Source: Chitinophagales bacterium
GTDB taxonomy: Bacteria; Bacteroidota; Bacteroidia; Chitinophagales; UBA2359
Direction of reading: 5' to 3'
NCBI GenBank assembly: GCA_041392475.1
Contig: JAWKLZ010000003.1
Span: 579,501 to 643,500 of the forward strand
DNA: 64,000 nt
A program made the translations under genes and the position numbers. Below are positions 16,804 to 26,361 of the stretch, in pieces. Below the pieces are notes generated by a model. The model saw nothing but the letters and a program-made list of their open reading frames with translations, searched no databases and had not been told where the DNA came from. The first letter of the stretch is position 1; each line of letters begins with the position of its first letter.

Positions 16804-19110
16804 TTACTCGTCAAGGAGCGAAGTCTCTTCGGTCTTCCAAACAACCTTTCCTTTGTAGTTGATATAAGTCATTTGGTTATTTGACTTTACTTTTGCCAAA
16901 CCATTGTCAAAATCTTCCACTTCTTGGAAATGAGGTTCGATGATGATATTTCCACCTTTATCAATAAAACCCCACTCTCCATCAACTTGAACGGCGGCCA
17001 TTCCTTCAGAAAAAGAACGGGCCAAATCATAGGTAGGAATGATGGACAATGTACCTTTTTGGTCAATGAAACCGTATTTTTTACCTACTGCTACACAAGC
17101 CAAACCTTCTTTGAAGGAAGAAATATTATTGAATTGTGGAGCGGCAATCATATTGCCTTCAGTGTCAAGAAATCCCCATTTATTGTACTGTTTGAAAGGA
17201 GCAAATCCATTTTTGAAGTTACCCACTTCTTCATATTGAAAATCAATGGCAATATTTCCTGTTTCGTCCATAAAACCCCATAAATCTCCTTTTCTAACCT
17301 TGCCGAATCCTTCATAGAATTGGCCTGATACAGATTCTACACCTTTCAATGAGATCAGGTCTCCATTTGGATACAAGAGATAACTTGCATCTCCTTTTTG
17401 AGCCGTGGCAAGTCCATTGATGAATGGATTTGCTTGGTCAAAATGTATTTTAAACAAATCTTGTCCTTTTTTACCAATATAAAGATATTTGCCTTCCTTG
17501 ACAACCAATGCTGCACCATCCACAAATCCAGTTACTTGCTCATATTCTGGAGTGATGACTATGCGACCTTTTTCACTCACAAAACCCCAAAGTGAGCCTA
17601 TTTGAATTGCTTCTAGCCCTTCTATAAAAAACGACTCAGTTGTGGGTAGAATATCATCATAAGGACCTAAAATGAAATCATCTTTACCTACGAAATATTT
17701 TTTGCCATCCTCTGTTGCTATTGCACATCCTCGGTTACAAGTATAAATGTCTGAAAAACGTGGCTCGATGATGGTTTCGCCAGCTTTATTGATGAGGCTC
17801 CACTTATTATTTTGTTTCACCCACATGCTGTTACTTTCAAATTGCTTGACATCATCAAAATCAGGTTGGATGATGGTTTCTCCTTTTTCATCAATAAAAC
17901 CCCATTTTTCGGGCATTCCCACGATTGCCCAACTTTCAGAAAAGGAGTAATTTTCTTGATAATATGAGTTTAATACCCAATTGCCTTCTGTATCAATGTA
18001 GCCTCTTTTTTCATCTTTTCGTACACTCGCAAGTCCGCTAGCAAATGGGCTAACTTCGTCAAATTGAGGAGGAATCGCAAAGTCACCTTCTTTGTTGATA
18101 AAACCCCATTTGTTGCCCAATGCAACAGCTGCTAGTCCTTCTACGAAGGTATATACCTTCTTGTCTAAGCTGGTATTGGGAGTAATGCAGGAACCTGTCA
18201 AACAGGCAGTTGGATTTTCAGGGCTTGCAGAACAGGCTTGTCTAAACTGGGATTCAATCACCATTTTACCCGATTCATCAATAAAGCCATAATTGCACAT
18301 GTCATTTTTTAAAGTAACGACTAGGGCAAGTCCGTCAGAAAATGACTGGGCATAGTCATAGACGGGTTTGATTTTCCATTCACCAGAGGTGTTGATATAG
18401 CCATATTTATTATCTGATTTTACACAAGCCAACCCTTCTGAAAAATCGGCAGAATTGTTGTAATCAAATTTGGGTTTTACAATAAACGTTCCTGTGCGGT
18501 TGATGTAACCCGAAGTAGATTCGCCTATACTTTTTGCCTTTGCCAATCCATCTTTGAAAGATGAAGCTAACTGGAATTGCGGCTCAACAACTACCTTACC
18601 TGTTCGGTCAATAAATCCCCACTTACCATTCAATTGAACTGCAGAAAGACCTTCAGAAAACGGAAGTGCATTTTCAAATTGTGGCTCGATGACTATTTTG
18701 CCCGTTCGATCGATAAACCCCTGTTTGTCTTCAATAAGAACCGATGCAAAACCCTCTGAAAATTGGTAGGCCCAATTGTATTCTAACGGAATGACTAATC
18801 TTCCGTAGGTGTCAATAAAACCATATTGTTCATCGACCTTAATGGCCGCCAATCCTTCACTAAATGGAAAAATAGTTTCGGCATTGAGATCTACTTTTTC
18901 TTTAGTGTCTTTGTGAATAAAACTGTAGGCGGCTTTTTGTTTGATTGGGAATAGGGCTGTAGGTTTTGTGAGTGGGTTGTCAATAGGGTAGGAGATGTCT
19001 GAGTCAGCCTTGTTCAAAGCTATTTGATCGTCTTCTTCCTCTTGAGCATAGGAGGAAAATGGTATTAGATGAATGCATAGCGCAATAAAAAAAAGTGTAA
19101 ATTTTTTCAT
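16804..19110 (-). CDS. Secreted WG-repeat protein (copy 1)
   Basis: 768 residues. A signal peptide (FFIALCIHLIPFSSYA) is followed by about 20 WG (KWG) repeats of about 35 residues filling the whole chain, each with a pattern like W-G-F-I-D-x-x-G-K-x-V-I-x-P-x-F and an F-S-E-G-L-A turn, for example GKWGFIDRTGKVVVEPQF. One repeat near residues 280-330 has a Cys-rich insertion (CSASPENPTACLTGSC). No T9SS tail is evident; the chain ends just after the last repeat (TYINYKGKVVWK). WG-repeat proteins are predicted beta-structures, mostly of unknown function, often at the cell surface. It is a close paralogue of the 763-residue protein at 21129, same order of repeats and same insertion, so the two arose by duplication. 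A terminator follows; a 640-nt AT-rich gap precedes. Confidence 0.9.
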   Translation of the reverse strand: MKKFTLFFIALCIHLIPFSSYAQEEEDDQIALNKADSDISYPIDNPLTKPTALFPIKQKAAYSFIHKDTKEKVDLNAETIFPFSEGLAAIKVDEQYGFIDTYGRLVIPLEYNWAYQFSEGFASVLIEDKQGFIDRTGKIVIEPQFENALPFSEGLSAVQLNGKWGFIDRTGKVVVEPQFQLASSFKDGLAKAKSIGESTSGYINRTGTFIVKPKFDYNNSADFSEGLACVKSDNKYGYINTSGEWKIKPVYDYAQSFSDGLALVVTLKNDMCNYGFIDESGKMVIESQFRQACSASPENPTACLTGSCITPNTSLDKKVYTFVEGLAAVALGNKWGFINKEGDFAIPPQFDEVSPFASGLASVRKDEKRGYIDTEGNWVLNSYYQENYSFSESWAIVGMPEKWGFIDEKGETIIQPDFDDVKQFESNSMWVKQNNKWSLINKAGETIIEPRFSDIYTCNRGCAIATEDGKKYFVGKDDFILGPYDDILPTTESFFIEGLEAIQIGSLWGFVSEKGRIVITPEYEQVTGFVDGAALVVKEGKYLYIGKKGQDLFKIHFDQANPFINGLATAQKGDASYLLYPNGDLISLKGVESVSGQFYEGFGKVRKGDLWGFMDETGNIAIDFQYEEVGNFKNGFAPFKQYNKWGFLDTEGNMIAAPQFNNISSFKEGLACVAVGKKYGFIDQKGTLSIIPTYDLARSFSEGMAAVQVDGEWGFIDKGGNIIIEPHFQEVEDFDNGLAKVKSNNQMTYINYKGKVVWKTEETSLLDE

Positions 19111-19754
19111 GACTAAAATTAAACGTTTGTTATGGTAAATAAATTAAAAATCATGTCCGACTCTTTTCTTCAATTAAATGTGTCTTTATAGGGAAAATAT
19201 TCACAAACAGTAATTGAAAAGCAAAGAGTGATTCGATGAAGGGTGGATTTTATAGTGGTTATGGACTTGTGTATAAAATTTTTAAAGGTTAATGAATGTC
19301 TTTCGATGGGTGAATTAATGGAAAGAAAATCGCTTAAAACTACATATTTTTTTATAGAAAAATACCTGAAAAAAATAAAATTTAGATGTTTATAAATGAT
19401 TGTACTATGATGCACAAAAACAAAATGAAAAATAATAAACGAAGTTTTGTTATAATAAACCACAGTAAGCTCTGATATAATTTAAAATAAATGTATTTTA
19501 ATATTTTAATGTTATAAGTAATAATAAAAAATGCTTTTTTTGGGCAATATTTTTTTGTTTCAAAAAACGAATCTTTTTTTGGTTTAGAAGAATAAAATGA
19601 CAAAATATTGATAATTTAAAGGCTCCTATATCTGCATAATATAAAAAGTGTTCATATATGGATGATGTATTTTAATTGTTAAGTGGACTAATAAATATTC
19701 AAAAAAGAAAATCTTGATAAATGAGTTTTTTTGAAAATTTGGTTTGCTTACCTT
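19111..19754. other. AT-rich intergenic gap with no supported gene
   Basis: This very AT-rich stretch separates the WG copy 1 gene from the propeller gene upstream. The short open frames on the minus strand (for example 19170-19463) are Phe/Ile/Tyr-rich and look like random AT-rich frames. It presumably holds the promoter of the WG gene, but no clear TAnnTTTG element was found. Confidence 0.6.
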
Positions 19755-21068
19755 TCAATTCAATATGGTCATTTTTTCGCAGTGTCTTGCACCAGTGCGA
19801 ACATCACTGAATTCAACAATGTAAGTTCCTGCTGCCAGCTTATTTGTGTCAATCAGAAACCTATGGGGAGTCGTTTCAGTAAGTATGCCATTATAGATGG
19901 TCGCTACCTGCTGATAGTTTGTATTGTATATGTTTACTGCAATATCGGTAGTCTCACTCAACTCCAAAATAATAGTCGTTTGTAGGTTGTGTGGATTGGG
20001 TAAAAAACTGATATTGGTTAGAGCAAGAACAGGAACTTTTGCTAATTCTTTGACAATTATTTCATCGTCTATAGTAAAATTTTTATGGTCATCTGCTGCA
20101 ATTTTAGGATAAATAGTTCCCATGTATAAACCGCCAAAAGTACCTACATATACATTGCGACCTGAACCAAATAGACTCATGATAAAGTTGTCTCCAATAC
20201 CATTTTTGGTAGTATAGTTGGTAAATGAATTGCCACCATCTTCTGAAATGGATAAACCGTTTTGTGTACCTGCATAGATACTTTTACCTGATGCGTGTAG
20301 TTTCCATACATTGTTATCTCCAAGTCCGTCGTCAATAGTCTTGTTGATAAATGAATTGCCACCATCTTCTGAAATGGATAGACCACATGTAGTAGCGGCA
20401 TAGACATTGTTATCCAACACAAACACTTGATACACTATATCGCTGCCGAGTCCGTCTGCTGAGGTTTTGAGAGTAAATGAATCTCCGCCGTCATTAGAGA
20501 TGGCTATTCCTCCTCGAATAGATAGATAGATATTATTGTTAGATACGAATACATTGTGCACGATGTATTGCTCATTTATAAAGGTTGTTCTAATGAACGA
20601 ATTTCCTCCATCATTCGAGATGGCTATTCCTCCTTTAATAACAGCATACACATTATTTCCTGATGCGAATACACTGGAGACTTCGTTGTTTGCTAGTCCA
20701 TTTTCAGTGGTTTTATTGGTAAAAAAATTACCACGATCAGTGGATATAGACAAGCCGTTTGAAGTAGCTACATAGACTTTTTCCCCTGATACAAATACTT
20801 CTTTGATATGGTTGTGTCCTAGTCCGTCCGCCATAGTTTTAAACATAAAAGTCTTGCCTCCATTTTCAGATATGGCTAAACCATTATAGAAAGTAGCTGC
20901 ATAAATGCGGTTGCCTGAAATATCAAGGTCATGGATGATGTTGTTTCCTAACTGACTGCCCGCAGTAATATTCATAAAATTGGTTTGCGCAAAAAGGGAT
21001 TGGTGGTTTGATGTACAAAGCCCCCATAGCAACAGATAAATGATAAAGAAATGGTTTAGATTTTTCAT
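19755..21068 (-). CDS. Secreted Asp-box (BNR-like) beta-propeller protein with T9SS-like tail
   Basis: 437 residues. A signal peptide (YLLLWGLCTSNHQSLFAQ) precedes six repeats of about 41-42 residues, each with an Asp-box motif of the form ISxDGGxSF (ISENGGKTF, ISTDRGNFF, ISNDGGNSF, ISNDGGDSF, ISEDGGNSF twice) and a partner strand such as NNVYAATTCG, then a seventh partial unit (VYVGTFGGLYMG); a six- or seven-bladed propeller like sialidase/sortilin folds is likely. Residues about 347-437 resemble a type IX sorting domain (SFLPNPHNLQTTIIL, then IYNTNYQQVATIYNG, ending EKMTILN). No sialidase catalytic Arg triad or Asp/Tyr/Glu set was recognised. It lies between two WG-repeat paralogues, 60 nt downstream of copy 2, so probably cotranscribed with it. 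Confidence 0.85.
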   Translation of the reverse strand: MKNLNHFFIIYLLLWGLCTSNHQSLFAQTNFMNITAGSQLGNNIIHDLDISGNRIYAATFYNGLAISENGGKTFMFKTMADGLGHNHIKEVFVSGEKVYVATSNGLSISTDRGNFFTNKTTENGLANNEVSSVFASGNNVYAVIKGGIAISNDGGNSFIRTTFINEQYIVHNVFVSNNNIYLSIRGGIAISNDGGDSFTLKTSADGLGSDIVYQVFVLDNNVYAATTCGLSISEDGGNSFINKTIDDGLGDNNVWKLHASGKSIYAGTQNGLSISEDGGNSFTNYTTKNGIGDNFIMSLFGSGRNVYVGTFGGLYMGTIYPKIAADDHKNFTIDDEIIVKELAKVPVLALTNISFLPNPHNLQTTIILELSETTDIAVNIYNTNYQQVATIYNGILTETTPHRFLIDTNKLAAGTYIVEFSDVRTGARHCEKMTILN

Positions 21069-21128
21069 TTAGTTAAATAGGTTTAGATGAGTAATGATAA
21101 AAATAATTGCATTGTAAGTTTCTGTTTA

Positions 21129-23420
21129 TTAATTGGAGAAAGCAGCAGTTTCAAGTTTCCAGATTACTTTTCCCTTGTAATTAATATAAGTCATTTGATT
21201 CTTGTAAGTTACCTTTGCTAATCCATTATCAAAATCTTCTACTTCTTGAAAGGTAGGTTCTATCACGATATTTCCTTTCATGTCTATATAACCCCATTTT
21301 CCGTTTACTTCTACTGCTGCCATTCCTTCGGCAAAAGAGCGAGCTGAGTCATAAACAGGCATAATGGATAGAGTGCCTTTTTTGTCAATGAAGCCATATT
21401 TTTTACCCACAACCACACAAGCCAAGCCCTCTTTGAAGGGGAAAACCTCATTGAATTGTGGAACGGCAATCATATTGCCCTTTGTGTCAATAAATCCCCA
21501 TTTATTAAATTGCTTGAACATCGCAAATCCGTTTTTGAAGTTGCTTACTTCTTCAAACTGAAAGTCAATCACTACTTGTCCTTTTGTATCAATAAATCCC
21601 CACAGGTTTCCATTTTTCGCCCTACCCAATTCTTCATTGAATTGACTGGCTACAGATTCTATTCCATTCAAGGGAGTCATGTTGCCATTGGAGTATAGAA
21701 GATAACTTACACCTCCTTTTTGAGCAGTAGCCATTTCATTTATGAATGGAGTTGCATAGTCAAAGTGAAGTTGGAACAGTTGCTGTCCTTTTTTGCCAAT
21801 AAAATCATATTTACCATCCTTGACTACCAAGGCAATACCATTAGAAAAACTGCTTACTTGTTCAAATTTGGGAGAAATGATAGTTTTTCCCTGATCATTA
21901 ACAAATCCCCACAATGTACCTATCTGAACTGCTTCTAGCCCTTCTTCAAAAAATCCTTGAATAGAAGGCAATATATCGTTGTAAGGTCCTACAATCTTAT
22001 TTTCCTTCCCTACAAAATATTTTTTACCCTGTTGGATACCAATGGCATTTCCTGGACTGCAAGTGTAAATATCTGAAAACCGTGGTTTGATAATTATTTC
22101 CCCACTTGTATTGATAATTCCCCACATACCCTCCTGTTTTATCCACATATTCCCATTATCAAAATATTTTACATCATCAAATTCTGGCGTAATGATTGTT
22201 TTTCCCTGCTCATCGATAAAACCCCACTTTTCTGGAATTCCTACTATTGCCCAGTCCTCCGAAAATGAAAAATTCTCTTGGTAATAGGAGGTCAAATACC
22301 ATTGCCCTTCCGTATTGATATAGCCTTTCTTTTCGCCTTTGCGTACACTTGCAAGCCCATTAGAAAATGGAGTGATTTCGTCGAATTGAGGAGGTATAGC
22401 AAAATCACCTTGCTTGTCAATAAAACCCCATTTGTTGCCCAAAGCAACAGCCGCCAGACCTTCAATAAAAGTATATATTTGTTTGTCTAAGCTCGTATTA
22501 GGAGTGATACAAGAACTCGATAGACAAGAAGCAGGATTCTCAATATTTCCAGAACATGCTTGTCTGAATTGTGGTTCTATAACGACCTTCCCAAACTCAT
22601 TAATAAAACCATAATTGCACATCCCATTTTTTAAAGATACAACTAATGCAAGGCCGTCAGAAAAAGACTTGGCATAATCAAAAATAGGCTTAATAATCCA
22701 TTCGCCATTAGTGTTGATGAAGCCATATTTACCAGACGTTTTTACACAGGCCAAACCTTCTGAAAAATCGCCAGAAGTACCAAAATTAAATTTGGGTTTC
22801 ACAACAAATATTCCTGAGCGATTGATATAGCCACAGTCAGTTTCACCCGCACTGATAACTTTTGCCAAACCATCATTAAAAGAAGATGCTATCTCGAATT
22901 GTGGTTCAATCACCATTTTCCCTTGTCGGTCAATATATCCCCATTTGCCATTCAACTGTACAGCCGATAAACCTTCGGAGAAAGAAAGAACATTTTCAAA
23001 CTGAGGTTCTATGCCGACTTTCCCTGTTCGGTTGATAAATCCTTGTTTGCCCTCTATAATAATAGAAGCAAAGCCTTCGGAAAAATTACTCACCCAGTCA
23101 TAATCCAGTGGAATCACTAATTTTCCGTGTGTGTCAACAAATCCATACTTTTTATCAATCATTATAGCGGCAAGCCCTTCGCTAAAAGGAAATATCGCTT
23201 CTGCATTTAGGTCAATTTTCTCTTTGGTTTCCTTGTGAATAAAACTAAAGTTGGCTTTTTTCTTTATAGGGAATAGACCTTTGTATTTTTTTACTACTGT
23301 ATTGATTGGTGCTGATTCCTCTTTATTGAAAACGATTTGATCTTCATCTTCCTGTGCAAAAGAGAGAAAAGATGATAGAGCAAGAGATAAAGAAATTAAA
23401 AAAATGATGCTTTTTTTCAT
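21129..23420 (-). CDS. Secreted WG-repeat protein (copy 2)
   Basis: 763 residues. Signal peptide (FLISLSLALSSFLSFAQ) then about 20 WG repeats in the same order as copy 1 (16804-19110), including the Cys-rich insertion in the sixth repeat (CSGNIENPASCLSSSC). Alignable over nearly the whole length by eye, with the same ends (MTYINYKGKVIWK). The copies differ mostly in surface residues, suggesting an old duplication. The Asp-box protein gene follows after 60 nt. Surface location is inferred from the signal peptide; ligand unknown. Confidence 0.9.
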   Translation of the reverse strand: MKKSIIFLISLSLALSSFLSFAQEDEDQIVFNKEESAPINTVVKKYKGLFPIKKKANFSFIHKETKEKIDLNAEAIFPFSEGLAAIMIDKKYGFVDTHGKLVIPLDYDWVSNFSEGFASIIIEGKQGFINRTGKVGIEPQFENVLSFSEGLSAVQLNGKWGYIDRQGKMVIEPQFEIASSFNDGLAKVISAGETDCGYINRSGIFVVKPKFNFGTSGDFSEGLACVKTSGKYGFINTNGEWIIKPIFDYAKSFSDGLALVVSLKNGMCNYGFINEFGKVVIEPQFRQACSGNIENPASCLSSSCITPNTSLDKQIYTFIEGLAAVALGNKWGFIDKQGDFAIPPQFDEITPFSNGLASVRKGEKKGYINTEGQWYLTSYYQENFSFSEDWAIVGIPEKWGFIDEQGKTIITPEFDDVKYFDNGNMWIKQEGMWGIINTSGEIIIKPRFSDIYTCSPGNAIGIQQGKKYFVGKENKIVGPYNDILPSIQGFFEEGLEAVQIGTLWGFVNDQGKTIISPKFEQVSSFSNGIALVVKDGKYDFIGKKGQQLFQLHFDYATPFINEMATAQKGGVSYLLYSNGNMTPLNGIESVASQFNEELGRAKNGNLWGFIDTKGQVVIDFQFEEVSNFKNGFAMFKQFNKWGFIDTKGNMIAVPQFNEVFPFKEGLACVVVGKKYGFIDKKGTLSIMPVYDSARSFAEGMAAVEVNGKWGYIDMKGNIVIEPTFQEVEDFDNGLAKVTYKNQMTYINYKGKVIWKLETAAFSN

Positions 23421-23952
23421 GGTATAAAAATTTAAAGTGCTAAGTTAAATCGGGCTCATAATGTGTTTTGGTTTTTAGAATTTAATCTACCTTAAGTGCT
23501 TTTTTGAAGGTTTAGTGAATAATGAAATGAGCTAAGTAATTGAAAATAAAATGTTGTTCTTTGCTGTTAAAATATTCATTGTTATAAAACTACCTTAAGA
23601 GTGTAAAATCAAATTGTTTAAAAAACAAGATTCCTGTTTTTATATAAAAAATTGGTTAAAAGGTAAACATTGCATTTAATTCAATGAACATTCATTGTTT
23701 TTTCATCACACTCTCTTATATCTACAGTTGCTTTTTTTTGCAAAAACATTAACAGTCTCTACTCTTTTTTTGACGAAAAAATAATGTTGTTTCTATCAAA
23801 ACGAACCATTACTTTTCCGCCTTCAATAATAGTTGACGTTTTGAGGTTGTGATTTTGAAGAATTTATTACCAGTTTTTTCAAAAAACTTCTTTTTTTTTT
23901 TGAAAAAACGATGATAAAATAAAATATATGTGTAAAATATTTTAAAAGGAGT
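23421..23952. other. AT-rich intergenic gap upstream of the WG/propeller cluster
   Basis: About 530 nt, extremely AT-rich, between WG copy 2 and the 3-prime end of the F390-synthetase-related gene. No coding frame, hairpin terminator or clear promoter element could be supported, though A/T runs of up to ten bases occur near 23890. Confidence 0.6.
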
Positions 23953-25269
23953 TTAGCACAATAGGTCATTGGAGGCATCAAAACTTCGTTTCACCCGTCT
24001 TAGTTTGTTTTCCTTCAATGCAGGTAATCCTTCAAAAAACTGCAATGCAATGTCTTCAATGCCGTATTCTTCAAAAAGTTGGAAGAAAGAATGGTGAAGG
24101 ATTTGTTGGTCTTGTGCGAAATCAGAAGTATGGAGAAAAATATGGATGGACTGCCATGAAAGTTGTTCCACCGCATATTCTTCCATTGAAGTATCGGGAA
24201 CAATCATGGCCCGGCGGATAAAATCGGGATAAATAGCGGTAGTGTTACCGTATTTGTTTTTGAAGTAAAAAACATCATCCGCACGCCCTTCAATATGATC
24301 AATCGCTTGAAAAATAGAACCGCAGGCACATGGTTCGGGTTTGTCTATCACAATGTCATTCAGTAAATAGCGTATGATAGGTTGCCCCATTCGATTGAAG
24401 TCCGTCACAATGGGATGGTAACGGCGTTTTTCGGCATCTATGTATTGGCGTTCGATTTTGACTATATCTTCGTTGAAGTGCAGCGTCCCGTATTCACAAC
24501 TAAGGGCCAAAAAACCTTCGGTACATTGATAGGCTTGATGAATGATTTGCTGAAAAACGGTTTCTATAAAATCTGAATCCGTTTGTTCCAATATTTCTGC
24601 AACAGATAATATTTTTTCAGGCTGAATTGTAATCGTTTTAGTTCTTTGTGCTTGAGCAATGTGTCGCAAAATTGAGGCGGGAGCAACTAGGATATGGGGT
24701 TGATATTGATTTAGTTGTTGCAGGTTCACGTCCATTTTTTCTTTTAGATCAAAAAAACGAAAGTGAAAGAGTAGCGACTGCATCGAGTTATAGAGATTGC
24801 TGTTGGCTCGTAGAAAAAACGCAATTTTTCGCCGTCTGAATTGAATAGGGGAGAGGATTTTGTCCATTACATAAGCAGCCCATCTCGCTCTTTCTTTTGG
24901 AGTCACCAAAAACAAACCCCGACTTCCAGAAGTTCCTGAAGACAAACCTACTGTTACATTTTTCAGTGTTGGACTAAAATCTCGACTGATTTCAGCATTC
25001 AGTGCCACCTCCAATGCTTCTTCCTGTTTGATTATCAATGTATTGATTTGGTCAAAGGCTTCCATCCATTGCTTTTTTTGCATAACAGGGAATTGCCGCC
25101 AACTAGCATATTGTAGAAGTAGGTTTTTGTAATAAGGGGATTTTTGTTGAATTTGCTTCAACAATCGTTCAATTTGCTGTTCCTGCCACTGTTCCAAATC
25201 TTGCCGATTGGTAAAAGTTGGGCGGATACGCAATTGTAGGTAATATTTGAGAATATTGAAGTAAAACAC
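23953..25269 (-). CDS. F390-synthetase-related / PaaK-like adenylate-forming protein
   Basis: 438 residues, starting at a GTG at 25269; no ATG lies nearby in frame. It resembles the phenylacetate-CoA ligase/coenzyme F390 synthetase-related family (CapK-like): the adenylation P-loop GLSSGTSGSRGLFLVTP is at about residues 108-124, followed by SVAEILEQ, the CTEGFLALSC region, PIIRYLLNDIV and the metal/cofactor-like cluster EPCACGSIF, then GRADDVFYF. Enzymes of this group activate a carboxylate as an acyl-adenylate, but the substrate is unknown. Its start is 3 nt after the stop of the receiver-domain gene, so they are likely translated together. No acyl-carrier or transferase partner is adjacent. 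Confidence 0.82.
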   Translation of the reverse strand: MFYFNILKYYLQLRIRPTFTNRQDLEQWQEQQIERLLKQIQQKSPYYKNLLLQYASWRQFPVMQKKQWMEAFDQINTLIIKQEEALEVALNAEISRDFSPTLKNVTVGLSSGTSGSRGLFLVTPKERARWAAYVMDKILSPIQFRRRKIAFFLRANSNLYNSMQSLLFHFRFFDLKEKMDVNLQQLNQYQPHILVAPASILRHIAQAQRTKTITIQPEKILSVAEILEQTDSDFIETVFQQIIHQAYQCTEGFLALSCEYGTLHFNEDIVKIERQYIDAEKRRYHPIVTDFNRMGQPIIRYLLNDIVIDKPEPCACGSIFQAIDHIEGRADDVFYFKNKYGNTTAIYPDFIRRAMIVPDTSMEEYAVEQLSWQSIHIFLHTSDFAQDQQILHHSFFQLFEEYGIEDIALQFFEGLPALKENKLRRVKRSFDASNDLLC

Positions 25270-25272
25270 AAG

Positions 25273-25647
25273 TTATGGTCGACTATAATATTGCTGCAAT
25301 TTAAGTATTTTATCTTTATTTAATGGTTTTTGGAAAAAGCCTTTTACTTGTGGATATTTTTTTGCTTTCTCCATATCTTCCTCATAGATAGAAGATGTTA
25401 GCATGATTACATCTGTGAATACATCTATTTTGTTGAGTTCTTCCAAAAAACACCAACCATCAATTTGAGGCATATTGATATCCAATAGAATTGCATCAGG
25501 GATTTCTCGGTGTGCCTTTAAAGCATTTAAGGCATTTAAGGCATTCAAATGAACACTGACTTCGAATTTATCTGAAAGCCTGTCGAGCATTTTTTTGGCA
25601 ATTAGCATGGCTAATTTATCGTCATCTACTAGCATTAGTTGAATCAT
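25273..25647 (-). CDS. Stand-alone CheY-like receiver domain protein
   Basis: 124 residues: a single receiver domain with acidic residues D8-D10 (MLVDDDK), phospho-acceptor D56 in ILLDINMPQIDG, T85-like in MLTSSIY and K in FFQKPLNKDK. No output domain. Residues 35-43 are an ALN-type micro-repeat coded by tandem 9-base units (25521-25550). It is immediately upstream of the F390-synthetase-related gene (3 nt). The coaE/7TMR-kinase pair lies upstream on the same strand, and that kinase, which lacks a receiver domain, could be its phospho-donor (inference). Confidence 0.92.
   Translation of the reverse strand: MIQLMLVDDDKLAMLIAKKMLDRLSDKFEVSVHLNALNALNALKAHREIPDAILLDINMPQIDGWCFLEELNKIDVFTDVIMLTSSIYEEDMEKAKKYPQVKGFFQKPLNKDKILKLQQYYSRP
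25521..25550. repeat. Tandem 9-base micro-repeat inside the receiver gene
   Basis: The 9-base unit GCATTTAAG occurs in tandem about three times and codes on the minus strand for LNA-LNA-L. Because 9 is a multiple of three, copy-number change would add or remove three residues without a frameshift. Confidence 0.75.
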
Positions 25648-25735
25648 GGGGGGAATTTTTTTGTGATTTGATACTGTGTGTGTTAATACTAATTATATAG
25701 ATACGGTAAAAGTTCGGTATCGGATTTTTTCTATA

Positions 25736-26353
25736 TTAATTTGATGATAGTATTTCCTTATGGATGTGTAAAATTTGGGGTATCAATAAGGTTTTCCCAT
25801 CGTTGAAAACCACAAAATCTGCCATCTCCATTTTCTTTTCATCTGGCATTTGTTTGTCCATTCGTGCTTCAATGGCTTCTATGGTGGTATTATCTCGCTG
25901 CAAAACCCTTTGAATCCGAACATCTTTTGGTGCATAAACAGTGATTACCTTGTCGAGTATTTTGTAAGAACCGCTTTCAAAGGTAAGCGCAGCTTCTCTA
26001 ATGAGGTATGGGGCAGAATTATGTTTTGTTGCCCATTCCTGAGTATGTTGGAAAACAGCAGGATGTACTAAACTTTCCAAGGTTCGGAGTGCTTCCACAT
26101 CATTGAATACTATGTTAGCCAATAGTTTCCGATCCAGTTGTTGATCTTTGGTGTACAGATGTTCGCCAAAGGTTGTTTTGATGGCTTCAATCAGAGTCGT
26201 ATCGTTTTGCATCAACCATTTAGCAGCATCATCGGCATAATAAATAGGAATGCCTAAAAGCGCAAAAAATTTGCTCACCATTGTTTTTCCGCTTCCAATT
26301 CCTCCCGTTAGGCCTACTTGAAGTGGTGTGTGATAGATATTTGTATCTTGCAT
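25736..26353 (-). CDS. coaE: Dephospho-CoA kinase
   Basis: 205 residues, full length. It phosphorylates dephospho-CoA at the 3-prime ribose hydroxyl, the last step of CoA synthesis. The P-loop is VGLTGGIGSGKT; the family motifs IYYADDAAK (usual DAD), LESLVHP, LIREAALTFESG (usual PLLFE), and VITVYAPKDVRIQRVLQRD are present, and the ending FVVFNDG matches the family (VIxNxG). The ATG at 26353 is 8 nt from the end of the 7TMR-DISM kinase gene upstream, so it is likely cotranscribed with it, an unusual pairing of a housekeeping gene with a sensor. Confidence 0.95.
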   Translation of the reverse strand: MQDTNIYHTPLQVGLTGGIGSGKTMVSKFFALLGIPIYYADDAAKWLMQNDTTLIEAIKTTFGEHLYTKDQQLDRKLLANIVFNDVEALRTLESLVHPAVFQHTQEWATKHNSAPYLIREAALTFESGSYKILDKVITVYAPKDVRIQRVLQRDNTTIEAIEARMDKQMPDEKKMEMADFVVFNDGKTLLIPQILHIHKEILSSN

Positions 26354-26361
26354 GGATTTAT

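Noticed and set aside
19170..19603. Short minus-strand frames in the AT-rich gap
   Set aside because: Composition is Phe/Ile/Tyr/Ser-rich as expected of random AT-rich DNA; no signal or domain.
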